DNA from: Melanocharis versteri
Lineage: Eukaryota; Chordata; Aves; Passeriformes; Melanocharitidae
Direction: 5' to 3'
Assembly: GCA_013397845.1 (NCBI GenBank)
Contig: VZTG01000381.1
Location: forward strand, 114,683 to 178,682
Length of the DNA: 64,000 bases
In this document: positions 28,501-40,629 of the stretch, in pieces
How positions within the stretch are numbered: the stretch's first letter is position 1
How the letters are laid out: each line of letters starts with the position of its first letter
Made by a program: the position numbers and the translations under genes
The notes under the pieces: generated by a model
What the model saw: the letters and a program-made list of their open reading frames with translations, nothing else
What the model was told of the DNA's origin: nothing
The model's database searches: none

Positions 28501-31500
28501 ACAGAAGACTTCAGCTACCAAGTGTAGCTTCAGGAGTCTCCTCCAGAGAAGTCCAGTTCTGAAAATGAGCTCCCCTTGATATATACCCCGCACACAGCAA
28601 CTGCTGCACCACAGCTCTCAGTTACCTACACACAGCGTGTGGCAGACCTGGAAAAAATTACAGTCTAGAGACAGAATGATACAAATTATGTGAAAATAAA
28701 TTATCTGGCTGACAGTGTGCTTACCTTCAAACTAATCACAAGTCTTTACATTTGAATATTTTGAATAAATCTTTGCAGTGTATCAAGATCATCAGATGAG
28801 CTTCAGGGTCTCTGCCGAGGAATTCCAGACTATCTCGTGGAACATGACTGCAGGGGCAGCAGGTGAATTACAGCACCCTCTGCTTTCCACTTGTATTTGA
28901 TATAAGATCTTTTTATGACTTCTGAGACTTCAGTGTTGCATAAGCAGAATGACATCAGCAGAGAGAATTCAAAAACTAAATATTTTTGAGTAATCACTGA
29001 ACCTGTACTGCCCAACTGCAGACAGGTTTTATGGTTTGTTTGTTTGTGTGACTATATCCAAAAGGTCTCATCTCCCACAGGAGGGTTGCCCTACTATGCC
29101 TTATCTGATATAAGTTTTTCTTTTTGCTTGCTGTAGTGCTTGCAGGGGTTGTTTTTGTGTTCTTTTGTTTTTCAGACACAGAGAACATCTTGGTTTGCCT
29201 TTGAATACAGCTCACTTTCCTTTGCACAGTCAGACAACATTCACCTTTCTCAAAGAATGGAATACCAGACACTGCGAATCCAAATTGCTTCTGAAGAGTC
29301 AGTCCCAGATGCTCCTGGTGCCAAACTTGTGCTGGTGAGGAGTGTGTGCTCCCCTGTCAGCGAGCAGGATGCACTCCAGATAGAAATACTTCTGACAGCA
29401 AGATATGGATCGGAAAGCCCGATGTCCCTCCACCAGATTGCATCACTTCAGCCTAGAGGAAAACCTAATAGCTCAGTAATAATCCTACTGAGATTTTAGG
29501 GGCCCACTTAAACAGGTTTTTGAGTTTTTTCAGGAATGTCCAACTCATGTTTTTTTGGTTTTGGGAGGTTTTAAAATTATTTGGACTATGCATGAACCTC
29601 AGCCTGTGGCTTTGCAGCAGAACAAGAAAGTAAGGCAAAAAGTAGCAGGTGGGTGGTGAGGAGGAATTAAAGCAATGGTTCAGCGGACTGAGCAATCTCA
29701 TTTCTTGGCCTTAAATCTTTTTTTATTATGTCAACTTGTCTGATATAATTGTATGAAGAATAACAAAGTCTGTGAGAAAGTAAGAGCTCTGCAGGATACA
29801 CAAAGGTCTCACAAGGTGATTGATCATGGCATCTGTTAAATCTCTGGGTAGCAAGTCCATGTGCTTTCCATGAGCCTCATAGTGTGGAAAAGAGTATGAA
29901 GTGGAGTCTATACTATACATGGCATCTACAACAGTCTTACTGATTACTACTTCAAAATCAGGAAAAACAGCAGTCCAAAAACCATGAAGATGAATAGAAA
30001 CTTTTTACCATATTGATTCAAACTGCTGTTGCTAGAGAATCAATTTGAAAAAAAAAGAGTAAATTTCTCACTCATCTTCAAAAATTTGGAATAATTCTAA
30101 TCCTTTCAGTAATACATTCAGCTGACTTTAAAACTATGCATCATGTCTATTTTTGACAGCCAAAAAGACAAGCCAGATCTTCTCAAAAGCTATTTTCAGG
30201 GATTTATAGTTAATTGGCCCAGTACTCACAAACTAAATAATGTGCAAGAGCAAATAACACAAATGAGAGCTTTACACATAGAGATTTGAAGTTCAGTCTG
30301 CATAAATGTCTCGCCCTTCATCACCTGGGGGTTTGCATTCCTGCAGAAAGGGCACTGGAGAAGCAGCAGTACTGGGAGCAGGCTCCTGCAACACACCAGC
30401 ACAGCACTGCAGGGACTAACCTCAATTTTCATCCTGGGTTTCTGCTGTCACACCAAAGACATTTCACTCTGGAGATTAATCAGCTCACCCTACACATTCA
30501 CTGCTAATTTTGGCATCTACTGGCCAGGCAGAAAGTGTTCTCCACCAGAAAAAGGAGAAATAAACATTTGCTTTCTAGGACAACAGGTTGGTCTTTACTC
30601 CTCCTTGCCTGACTTCCAGACTGAGCAATGTGACACTGCCTGCGGGAGTGAGTGCTGAGGAGTGCCAGCAGGTTGTGACAACAGCTCAGTGCACACGCTC
30701 TGCTGAAACCTTCCTCACACAGAGGGTAATTTTCCCAGGTATCAGTCACCACTAGTATGTTATTACCTGCTGCCACCAAGGGCAAAAGCTCATTTCACTC
30801 TTTGAGGATAGCTTTTAACTCATGACAAGTATAGGTTTGGTTCGGCTTCCTGTGGTTTATTTCTTTCTGACCTGGGTGTACTTACGCTGCCTATGCATTT
30901 ATACAGCTTTCTTTACTGCTAAAATCAATACCTTTCCATTGCAACAGTATGAGCACCATCATTTCCATGAAAGAGGTATTTTAAATCCCTAAAGGCTTCA
31001 CTGAGAAAAGCCCTCTGTGTATCCATACCCATGGGAAGGATGGTGCTTTTCTCAAGGTGCCATTTTCAAATGCCTGTACAATCTTCATTCCTGAAAGGTG
31101 GCAGAGAGAATAAAATATAACTGTACTGTCACAAAAAAAAAGACAAATGAAAGTAGAACTGAGATTGCACAACGACATGGTGATCTTGTCACAGGATTCC
31201 TGAGGCACCAAATGCTTATTATCTCACTAAACAGACATTCACTGCAGAGTCCCAAACCTTCCTTACAGTACACTAGGTGTCTTTGCACAAGGCACAGTAT
31301 TAGCCACTTATTTATAAAAACTTTGTGAATACTGGCTTTTCTTCTCAATAGCCGCGAGCTGAGCAGATAACATTACTCATTTCTCAGTGAGTCTGTGAAG
31401 CAGAGGATGACAAAGGCCAAAACTGCAGAGAATATGCTGATTTTTAGATTCCCAACCAGAAATTCAAGCATCTCTCTTGCCAGTGAATTTTGCACTTCAT

Positions 31501-34500
31501 AGAGGATTTGCCCATCCAAAATAGACATCCCATGGACTGCAGTGCTTTGTGTGAGTACACAACATCTCTGTTACAAGAGTCCAAATCTGGACATTCAGAA
31601 ACAGTTTCATTTTGAGACAATTGCCTGGGATTTTACAATTGTAGTTGCATAACAACAATTACACACCATATTTGAAATATTAAAAACAGACCTTCCAACT
31701 CAGCTCTACCCATTGTGAAAACAGATTAATGATACAGATTTGAAAGATTTTTCCTTCATCCTGGGCAGTGTGCTGCAGCCATGCTATCAGCCCTCACTTT
31801 CCAAAAATTTATGTCCATCTCTACACTCTTCCACCCTGTTTTCCCCATGGAGATAGCAATAGGAGTCCCAGTAGGCAGGACAGAAAGCTGAAGGCTGTCG
31901 ATGCACACATTGCTTTGTAACAATAATGTAAACAGCTCTTTGTAGCTTATTTTGGAAAACAAGATGAAAGTCTGACCTCAGCAAGTTAAATTTACTTTTG
32001 CATCATCTGAAGTACAAAAACAGATCTCCCAGAAGTGCTTTGGCAGGAATAAGGTTTTTTTAATGAGTTTTGTTCCCCTGAGATTAATATCTCATTTTAA
32101 AAATAAATATAAATAAAGCCAGCAAAACAAATCACTATTATAACATGACAGGAAAAGAAAACATGGCTCTATGCTATGAAGAACATGAAAAGTTGCTCTG
32201 GAAAAAAAGCTACCAACTTAAGGAAGATTAAATAATTTTCTGGAGGAGAAAGAATACTTAAGAGTGGTTGCACAAGTCAGCATTAAGGTATCTTCACTCC
32301 TTAAGCACTAGCCCAAATTGGAGTGTAAGAACATGTACTTCTGCCAATATTCTCCCTGTCTCCAGGCCTTTTCAGGGATTTGTTGGCTAGATGTGGCTTC
32401 TTTGGTATTAGTAGCCCTTCACAGAGTTCCGTGAACTTGCCTGGTCTCCTCCTGAGCCACAAGAACTTTCAGCAGTCACAACATCCTTTAGGCAAAGTGT
32501 CTAACCACTCAATTACCCATCCTATGAAAATCCACTTTACTATTTATTGTTTTTAGCCTGGCTCCTGCTAGCTTCATTTGGTGTCCCATAGTTTTTGTTG
32601 AAAAGAACTTAATCCCTGCTCATCATTTCCACACCATTCACAGCTGCAACCTTTATGAAGTTCTCCTCTGCTCCCACCTCTTCCCTAATTCCTGTCTACA
32701 GATCTGTCCTTCCCACTCCAGAACCACGGGCAGGCACAACATGGTGTCTCTCCAGCACAGCAAGGGCTTGGTCAGGCAGGTTCTATACCTGGCATGGCAG
32801 GTGTTTCTTTTTCATTATCAACCAGCCCTTTAAAGGATAAGAGTTTATGAGCAGTGCCTTGTCCTAATTGCATTATTCCATTAGCTCAAAGAACAGAGCT
32901 TCATCTCACAGTAATCGAGGCAGCAGCAGCAGCCTGAGCTTCATGAAGGATTACTGCCTTGAGCCCTGGGAGGAGCAGGCTACGTCTGTCAGCTCATGTC
33001 CTCTTCTACATGTCCAACCCCCACAACCAAAGCCAATCACAATAAGCCCCCTCTTCTTACAGCATCCTGATAATTGGTTTCCCACAGCTGCTCCTTGGTC
33101 TTGTTCCAACCCTAAACATTCCCAAATGCTCAGAGAAATTGCAAGGTCTTTTCCAAGTTTTGGGCCCAGCCTTGTTTTTGCCCTCATAGCATTCCTCATG
33201 GCCAAGCTTCCAGCACAGCATTCATCTACAGAAATGTAGGTGTCTGTGTGTAACCTAATCATTCAGCACTCCTCTCACAGTGGTAGAGATCTACTCAGTA
33301 GCATCTCTGGAGCATTTCTTCTCCGAAAGGAGCCAGAATAGCTCAGAGGAAACCACAAAGTACCTACTTTTTCCTATTGACTATACAAGAACAGAAGATG
33401 AGTAACTCAAATGCAAACCTTTACACCTGAGACTCCTGAAGTTAGACATCTCTTGACATCAAAAAAGGATGTTTAACATGCTGCTAAAATAATGGAAATT
33501 TTTTCTAAATAAAAGGACATATTAATTCAACAAACACAATTTTTAACAATTCCTACACATTGAGTTTCAAAGTTTGTTATTAAATGCAAAACTGTTTATG
33601 ATTATAAACTGTCTACTCAATAAAACAAAACCTAAATAATTAAAGGAGAGGCTTTTGCTTTCAATAGAGATTTAGAGAATAATTGAGTTCTTTAAAACAA
33701 CTGCAACTATTCTGCAGCCCATTTAGAAAGACACAAACAAGGGTAATTTTATTTAAGACAATGAATCTAATTTCTTTTTGATCTTGCATGTAATATCTGC
33801 AAAGGACAAAGAATAAAGCTTCTCAGAGCTCTGTGGATGTTCTCCCACAGCATCTCAGCCAAAATATATTAGAAATGGTAGAGGTCTAGTTCACTGAACT
33901 CTTGCCAAATGCCTCTCCTGAGTTGCATTCTTACTGTTTGTTACATTCCAGTTCTAAGTATCCAAAATGCTGGAATGCTGTTGCATAGTTAGAAATCATG
34001 GTAAGCAAGGTTTTCCTCGTGTTCAGCTTGAAATTTCTTTAGGTTCACCCAACCATCCCTTACTGTAGCTTTTTTATGTCCCCAGATTGTTTCTATGTTG
34101 TTTATGCCCCCCGCTCCTTGTTCATATTTATCCTTCAAATGTTTTTAAATCAAAGCATATCCCTCGAAACCCTGAGATGCTCAAGGAGACTCTCTACAGT
34201 CCTACAGCTCTTCTACCAAGTTGGTCAGGGCTCAGAGACCAGCCTCTCATGTTCCTGTAGCTGACGGTTATGGCAGCAGAGCCATGAGGAGCTCTTCCTG
34301 GCAAGGCGGCACCAAAAGAGAAATCCTAGCCACAGCTAAGGCAGGGAGAGACCTCTGGCTCACATTAATGGTATGTTACCAGTGGTTCCAAAACCAGGAT
34401 GGGCTCAGGCAGCATGGAGTCTTCATCTGCAGTAAGAACTAACATACTCATCGCCTGGGGTTTTTGCATGCTGGCAGCAGATCCAAGAGGCCAAGCCTGA

Positions 34501-36376
34501 CTCATTGCCACCTTCTCTGGCTGGGCAGCCACCATGGGTTCTTTCTGCTCGTGGAAACATCCAGAAGAATAAACACACTCAGGGATTGCCACCATGCTCC
34601 AAGCCACCAACAGGTATGTGGCAGACCAAGGTCATTCATTATTGCAGTACCTGATAGATGTTTCTTATCAAATCTTTATGATTTGCCTAATAAGTTTTGG
34701 ATTAAAGCCTGGAGGCCAAATTCTCTCCCTCTACCCATCCATTTCCTTTTGGGAGAGAGAACGCATATGAACCTGGCCTGGCAAATCTAATGGTATTCAT
34801 TTTGCCATTCAGCTTCATTCTCTCTATTTTTCCTTTAGCTCCTCTCACCTAGGATTTCATATTCCCATGCAATTTTACGCATGTTTATTTCATTACATTA
34901 CATTTCATCTTCTGAGTATAATCACTGGCCTCAGCCCCATAAACTAGATGCAATTTACACAAAATTAAAGTAATTCCTCACCTGTAAGGTTCCATACAGC
35001 ACAGTGGAAAGGAGAGTAATATTAATGGGAACAGCCCGAAATGTAGACTATGCAGTTCCATCCCACCATGTGTTCTCAGACAGCTTCATACAACTTCAGC
35101 AATCCAGCCTCCCACTGTGGAACCTACTGCTATCAATGTTAGCATTTTTGCTGAAAAGGGATGCAGGTGCCTTTGAACACCTGATAAAGAAAGAAGCCAG
35201 AAAATAAGGTTGTATTCCCAAAGACTTTTTAATCTATTTCTAAAAGTTTGTAGTAAAGCTAGCTAGTCTCTGGTGAAGATGGACATACTGATGTCTCCTG
35301 GCAGTGCTAAAAGCGTATGTGCACAGAAGGCCATTGCAAGCAAGCAATACGCCCAAGAGAGGATGCTAATCCCGTGGAATCCACAGCACAGACATGGGTG
35401 CAGTTGTAGATGCCAAAGGATATTTGGGTGGAAAGGCTGAGAAATTCATCTCATGAGGGTTAGGAAGAAATGAGCACGAGGTTTGCTAATAACCTGGATG
35501 GAGAAGAGAAAGAATGTGTGACTGGAGAGGGGTAGTGACGAGAGCTGGAAGGGATCTGGGATCAGTCGTGGAAGGAGAAAGGGGCCAATGGACTCATGGT
35601 CAGCTCCTCCACAGAGACCTATAAGCAGTCCTGGAATATTTGCTTTGTTACAGCTAATATCAAACAAAGCATCCAAGCAGGACAGGCTGTTCTCTTGCCA
35701 GTTCCCTGCTGCACCCCAGTCTAAGACTTTGCTGGTTTAATGTGTGTGTGTGTTTTTGTTTTAATAATCATATAAGAGGATTTCAGATATTTTTCCCCTG
35801 GTACTTTCACTCCATTTAGCATTGTGAAAATCTCCTCTGCTTTGTAGTTTAGCTCTGCCTAGGGTTTGTGTTTTGCACGCTCTGATTGAATGAGGGCACT
35901 AATCCAAAAATGGGGCTGCCCATGAAAATTTGTTCAACCTTTGCTTCAAGTTATAAAAGAAAAAATAAATCTCTGCTTCTCACAGAGATGGAGATTGACT
36001 TTATTAGGTCAAGGTTTATTCAAAATTAAAATATTGAGCCATACTATGAAGCTAAACCCAATAGCGTCAAAAACTGTGATCCTGAGATTCCACACACAGA
36101 GGCACCTTACTTTTTTTGATTTCCAGACGTTCCGGATAGGTGATGTCTCACCTCTGTGCATGCCCAGAACTGCCTCAGTCTCAGCAGGGCCGAACAGCTC
36201 AGCACTGCAGCCTGAGCAGGCTCCAGAACCCCATGTCCCCTAAGGGGCTCTGTCTGAAGGGTGTTTTCAGAACACACAAGATTAGGTGCCCCACGAAGTG
36301 CACTGATGGCAGACACTTCCTTTTAAAACAGAGCCAAAGGAAGCCAGCAACCTTCTCACCTATCCCTTCTACTTAA

Positions 36377-36450
36377 TAGCCTGGGGATTAGAGCGCACAC
36401 CCAGGAAGGAGAAGACCCAGGCTCAGCTCCCTACACCAAGCCCGAGGTAA
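36377..36450 (+). mobile_element. Relic of a tRNA-derived SINE (head)
   Basis: The segment starts tagcctggggattagagc, an A-box-like pol III element at 36377-36388. It carries gagacccagg-like sequence (gaagacccag) and then a B-box-like ggctcagctcc at 36420-36430, 43 nt further on. The order and wording match the tRNA-derived SINE heads that I remember from turtle and other sauropsid genomes (…gttagagcac…gagacccaggttcaaatccc). It is decayed, and no intact 3' tail was identified. Family assignment is from memory. Confidence 0.45.
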
Positions 36451-37673
36451 TCCAAAGCAGCCTCTTCAGGGGCGCCTTGCTAAAGGTTCACCTGGGAGCG
36501 AGGCCTCTCCAATCCTGCTACTGAAGCTGCCGAACACAAGGGAATTCAGGACCCCACCAGGCCAGACTGAAAGCACACTCTCATGTCCTGGCTACCTGGG
36601 GCAAATTTTGGCTTCTGCTCCCAGGTGAGTCCTCACATTTCTTCAGATCCACAGCACCACCCACCACAGTGATGAATCTATGAAGACATGTATTCTAACA
36701 TAAAAGGCTAAAATATCTAAATCTTCTTACTATCTGGTTGCCCTATATATTACAACCAGATTACTATATCCAGGCATCTAAAAATCCTTTCTTAATATAT
36801 ATTTCTGCCACAAAAAATAGGAAAAAAACCACAAATCTATAAAGACTTTGGGGAAAAAAAAAAAAGGCAAACAGCTTTCAGACAGAAATCACAAAACAGT
36901 AAGGAGGCATTAGGTGGTGCAGGACCAGCCCTCAAATAACAGGATTTATTATACCCATTTTCTACTTTCACACCTCCCCCCCCCTCAGTTAGCTGCAGCT
37001 TGTTTCAAATGGTAAGACAAGTACAGATTTCTGGCTCCATTCCCAATCCATTTCTCTGCTTCAGGGCTTCTCCCATTCTCTCCTGCTCACTTGGAGCTCA
37101 CATAACAGCATTGCTAACCCATTTCAAAATGTTGGGAAAGAAAGTTTGGTATCTGCACCTGTAACTCTCTTTGCTTTCACTACTTCCAGCTTTTTCCTTA
37201 AGCCAAATTTAAATCCCCCATTTAACTCTCATGCAACATCCTCAGCTGAGGAGCCCTTTATTTTCAATAAGGCTTCAAAAACTCACACCATCAGATAATC
37301 CAGACAAAACTCAAAGAAAGAAGGTTTGGGATTGAAGAAACAGCTAACAGGAACATACGGAATGAGGATATCAAGAGAGGAGTAGATTATGGGGAATCCG
37401 ACACAAAGTTTCTCATCGGTTCCTACTTGTGCATAAAAACTGCCCAGCTAATGAACTGTAGGTTAGAGATTTTTCCCGCCTTAGACAAAATTATGCACCA
37501 CACATCAAAACACGCAACATATTCCTGCACTGTTATCTCTGCATCTGCCTATTCTTCCATTTCATACACCCTTAAACCCCCAAACTGTATCTTCCCCCAC
37601 CTTTCTAGGGCCCTTCTACTCTAACAGTGATTTGTCTGTGAACAGCTTCACACCCATCTTGTTTCTTAGCCCT

Positions 37674-37688
37674 TCTCTCTCTCTCTCT
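37674..37688 (+). repeat. (TC)n microsatellite, short
   Basis: Seven to eight TC units lie within a pyrimidine-rich stretch. Confidence 0.7.
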
Positions 37689-37967
37689 GGTCTTGGCAAG
37701 TGGATGATCAACACCTTTCAGAAGCTGCAGTGCTCCCCCAGCCTCCTCCTCCTCCAACAACAAATGGTTACCTCCACCCAGGATTCCAGTGGAAAAGAAA
37801 AGTACATTTTTCTGCAAGATGTGTTGTCCTTGCGTGGAGAAGGCATTTGATTGAGATGCAAAGCACCTTCCCCTTTTTCCTCTCCCACCCAAATTTGCTA
37901 AAAGGTTGCAGCTGTCTCAGTAGAAATGCATCATAGCAGGATCCTAATATTCATCAGGAACATTGAA

Positions 37968-38070
37968 ATCACAGAATATCCTGAGCTGGAAGGGCCCCAC
38001 AAGGATCATCAAAGTCCAGTTCCTGGCCCTGCATGGGACAGTCCCATACGAGCCCCATTCCCCAAAATCT
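37968..38070 (-). mobile_element. CR1 retrotransposon 3'-end fragment
   Basis: The plus strand reads acagaatatcctgagctgg, then aagggccccacaaggatcat and tcctggccctgcatgggac. This is the reverse complement of a CR1 3' end, a variant widespread in bird genomes as I recall. The 3' terminus of the element therefore faces left. It is 5'-truncated, as CR1 copies usually are, and has no coding part. Confidence 0.75.
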
Positions 38071-38189
38071 TAGGAGCATGGCAGCAGCAGGACTCTGTCT
38101 TCCCAGCTTCCAAGCGTGCGTGCACAAGTTTCATTCTGTTCTTGTCCTGAGCTCTCCAAGCTCTCCTTGCTGGGCCCCGGATAGCTCAC

Positions 38190-38410
38190 CTTGCTACTGC
38201 TAAATTCTGAGTCCATGACGGACAGCGTTTCCTCTCCTAGAGCACAGTTAGGAAGAGCTGGCTGCTGCTGCTGCAGGAAGCTGCTGCTGGGGCCCGCAGG
38301 ACCGCGCGAGGCTCCCGTGCCCAGCTCAGCTGCCGCAGCCACCTCTGCTGGCAGGAGGCTGCAGCGGAGCCTCTGCTCCAGGAACAGCTCAGGCACCTCG
38401 AACTCTCAAT
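38190..38410. other. GC/CpG-rich patch with CTG triplets
   Basis: A local GC-rich stretch contains several CpGs (accgcgcgagg at about 38301) and short CTG runs (38262-38273 and 38281-38289). Open frames cross it on both strands (minus 38396-38070, 108 codons; plus 38191-38487, 98 codons). None resembles a known protein, and the Gln/Ser runs come from the triplets. It may be regulatory or a noncoding exon. Confidence 0.25.
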
Positions 38411-39870
38411 CCGACCAGGGAGAAGCAATACAACTCCATTTCTGCATACTTGTCTTCCCAATATTCGACCTCTTCAGCAGAATTTAGTGACCAGCCTAGT
38501 CACAGGGTTGGAAAGTCTTTCATCCAGCCGAGATTCTGCTGTAACACTTTGAGGAAAGCACCCACGTTTCCCACAGCCACAATTAATTCTGCTGCTCGGA
38601 ACTAGCAGGGGAATCACGTTGCAATAGTGGCTCCAGGGAAGATGAGAACTGCTACAAGCAGGTTTGATAGCTTTCTGTCACCTTCCCCAAATTTTCCCAA
38701 TCAGCCAATGTTCCTGTTGAGTAAAGAACAATCTCATTGTGCAAAACCAGAACAGTGTAAGGACATTTCCCCTCCATGCTGCAACTTAACCTAAAAATAT
38801 TGATTTTAGAGCAGTTTTCACCAAATGTAACTGCTCTAAAATTTCTGAAAGCCTTTGTAGCCTCCAGAAGAGTCTGAATACAGAGATGGTCTGTCACAGT
38901 TGCTTCCTCCATTACCGCAGGTGATAGCTTGAAAAGTTGTTCGTATTTATGTGTCCATACTTTAACTAGCACGTAGCTAAGTGGAAGTTTTCACAAGCAT
39001 TTTATACACTCAAAAATGAACAATATATCCCCCAAAGGATTTCTAAAGACAACAAAAAGTTAATTCAAAATACTTCTCTCTAGCACATGAAGAACTAAAT
39101 GCTGGTTTTCAGTGCTCTGTAGGAGAGGTATCAAAACCTTAAGTCTGTATGGACAGGGATTTTTAGTTTCATAATTAAAAAAAACAGACACAACCATAGC
39201 AAACTCCTAAAGAAAGCCTGGCTTAAGTATCCAAGAGCTCACATAAGTACGACAGTAATAAAATCACATTCTGAGGCAGGCTAGGCCAAACTATTTGCTA
39301 CAGAAGCAGACAGAGGAGTAAAAACTTGTGACATATAAGCACAGATTTAAAAAAAGAAGTGTTAAGGTGCTATGTACAAGTGTCATATACAAAATGTACT
39401 AGGTAGGCACTAGAGCCCAGAAGATATGGCATGAAAGGAGCTGGTCAGACTGAGGAGCTGGACGCAGCAAGAACAGCCCCTGCAAAGAGAAACAACTTTC
39501 CTGTGTCTGGACCTCAGCCAGTCAAGCACTGCTGCAGATGTGCAACAGCACAATGGCCATTTTAGACAGTGTGGAAGGGAATTCTGAAGGATGCGAAGCC
39601 CAGAGTGCACATCAACAGGAAATGTGAATTAAATATTCCACAAAAAAACCCTTCCAAAATAAACTTCTTGAAGATCTACTTTTCAAAAGCCTGCACTTTA
39701 CACTACAAAAGGATTTATAAACCAACAACCCAAAATATAGTAGAAGGCAAATCTGAGCATTAAATAGCTATTTTACCTGTCATATTTTCATCTTTGTCAT
39801 TGTAAATAACCCACATAACCTACAGTTTCCTGCGCCACCTCGGCTAATACTCGATTAAGAAGTTTATCCC

Positions 39871-40380
39871 ATGCTTCCTGGCGTTTCTATGTACACAGTT
39901 TCTGATCTTTGTCCCTATATTAAAATTCAGTCCATGCAGACCACAGGCTCCTTTGCCACCCGCAAATCCCCAGAGCCGCGTCCCAGCCAGCCGTGCGCCT
40001 TCCCCCGCTGCCGAGAGGGTGACGGCGCTACCGCTCCCCATGGACTCTGTTGGCAAAGCAAGGCTTGTCCCGACACGCGGCCCTTGCGCGCACGGGAGCT
40101 GTACCAGGAAGGGAAGGAGCAGATATTCCAGCTCTGCCTGTCAAGTCTGCATTTCAAAGGCTGTGCCTGGGTGTGGGAAAGAATAAAGAGGGTCTGCCAG
40201 TCCCCATGCAAAACTCCACACTCTGCTGCCCCAACTGCCAGGCTGTTGCTCAGGACCGGAACACGTCCCTACCCGCCCCTTCCCGCTGAGTTAATACCAG
40301 TTGTGCTCAGTGGCACAAGCTCCATTTCTTTCCCATCTTATCTGTCAAACTACACATGTCCTTTAAAACACACATTTTGA
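39871..40380 (+). other. GC-rich patch with the longest open frame of the window (169 codons)
   Basis: CpG is concentrated at 39960-40090. A plus-strand frame of 169 codons spans the patch, and two further plus frames and one minus frame overlap it. That pattern points to composition rather than selection. The predicted protein is Pro/Arg/Cys-rich with no domain that I recognise. It could be a promoter-like element or a noncoding exon. It is not called as a gene. Confidence 0.2.
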
Positions 40381-40490
40381 AAAACAGTGCTCGGAAAGCG
40401 AGAGAGCATCCAAAACAGGCAAGGCTACTGCCTTGAGGAAAGAGGGTTGAGGAGCAGCTAGTGCAGTTTCTCAATTAGTTCACTCAAAAG

Positions 40491-40629
40491 TAATAGAATG
40501 GTTTTGGTTGGAAATGACCTCAAAGATCACCTAGTTCCAATCCCACTGCCATGGGCAGAGACATCTTCCACTACACCAGGCTGCTCAGAGCCCCATCCAG
40601 TCTGGCCTTGAACTCTTCCAGGATGGATG
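40491..40629 (-). mobile_element. CR1 retrotransposon 3'-end fragment
   Basis: The plus strand carries the textbook reverse complement of a CR1 tail: tagaatggttttggttgg, acctcaaagatcacctagtt, ccactgccatgggcagagac and ttccactacaccaggctgct, down to ggccttgaactcttccagg. The element is in minus orientation, 5'-truncated and about 139 bp long. The terminal octamer repeat has decayed to a single ATTCTATTA-like unit. Confidence 0.9.

Larger units (their letters stand above)
18141..36370. other. Intergenic, no recognisable gene
   Basis: This is about 18 kb without a recognisable gene. It holds an AT-rich microsatellite block (20160-20320), a perfect 12-bp hairpin (21320-21349), a 16-A run (22549-22564), an imperfect ~53-bp duplication (23079-23157), an 11-bp hairpin (28158-28192) and an open frame after an acceptor-like site (29176-29499). 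The rest shows no structure that I can support. Confidence 0.55.

Noticed and set aside
39871..40380. 169-codon open frame as a protein gene
   Set aside because: Several overlapping frames on both strands, CpG-rich composition, no domain, and no convincing splice or start context.
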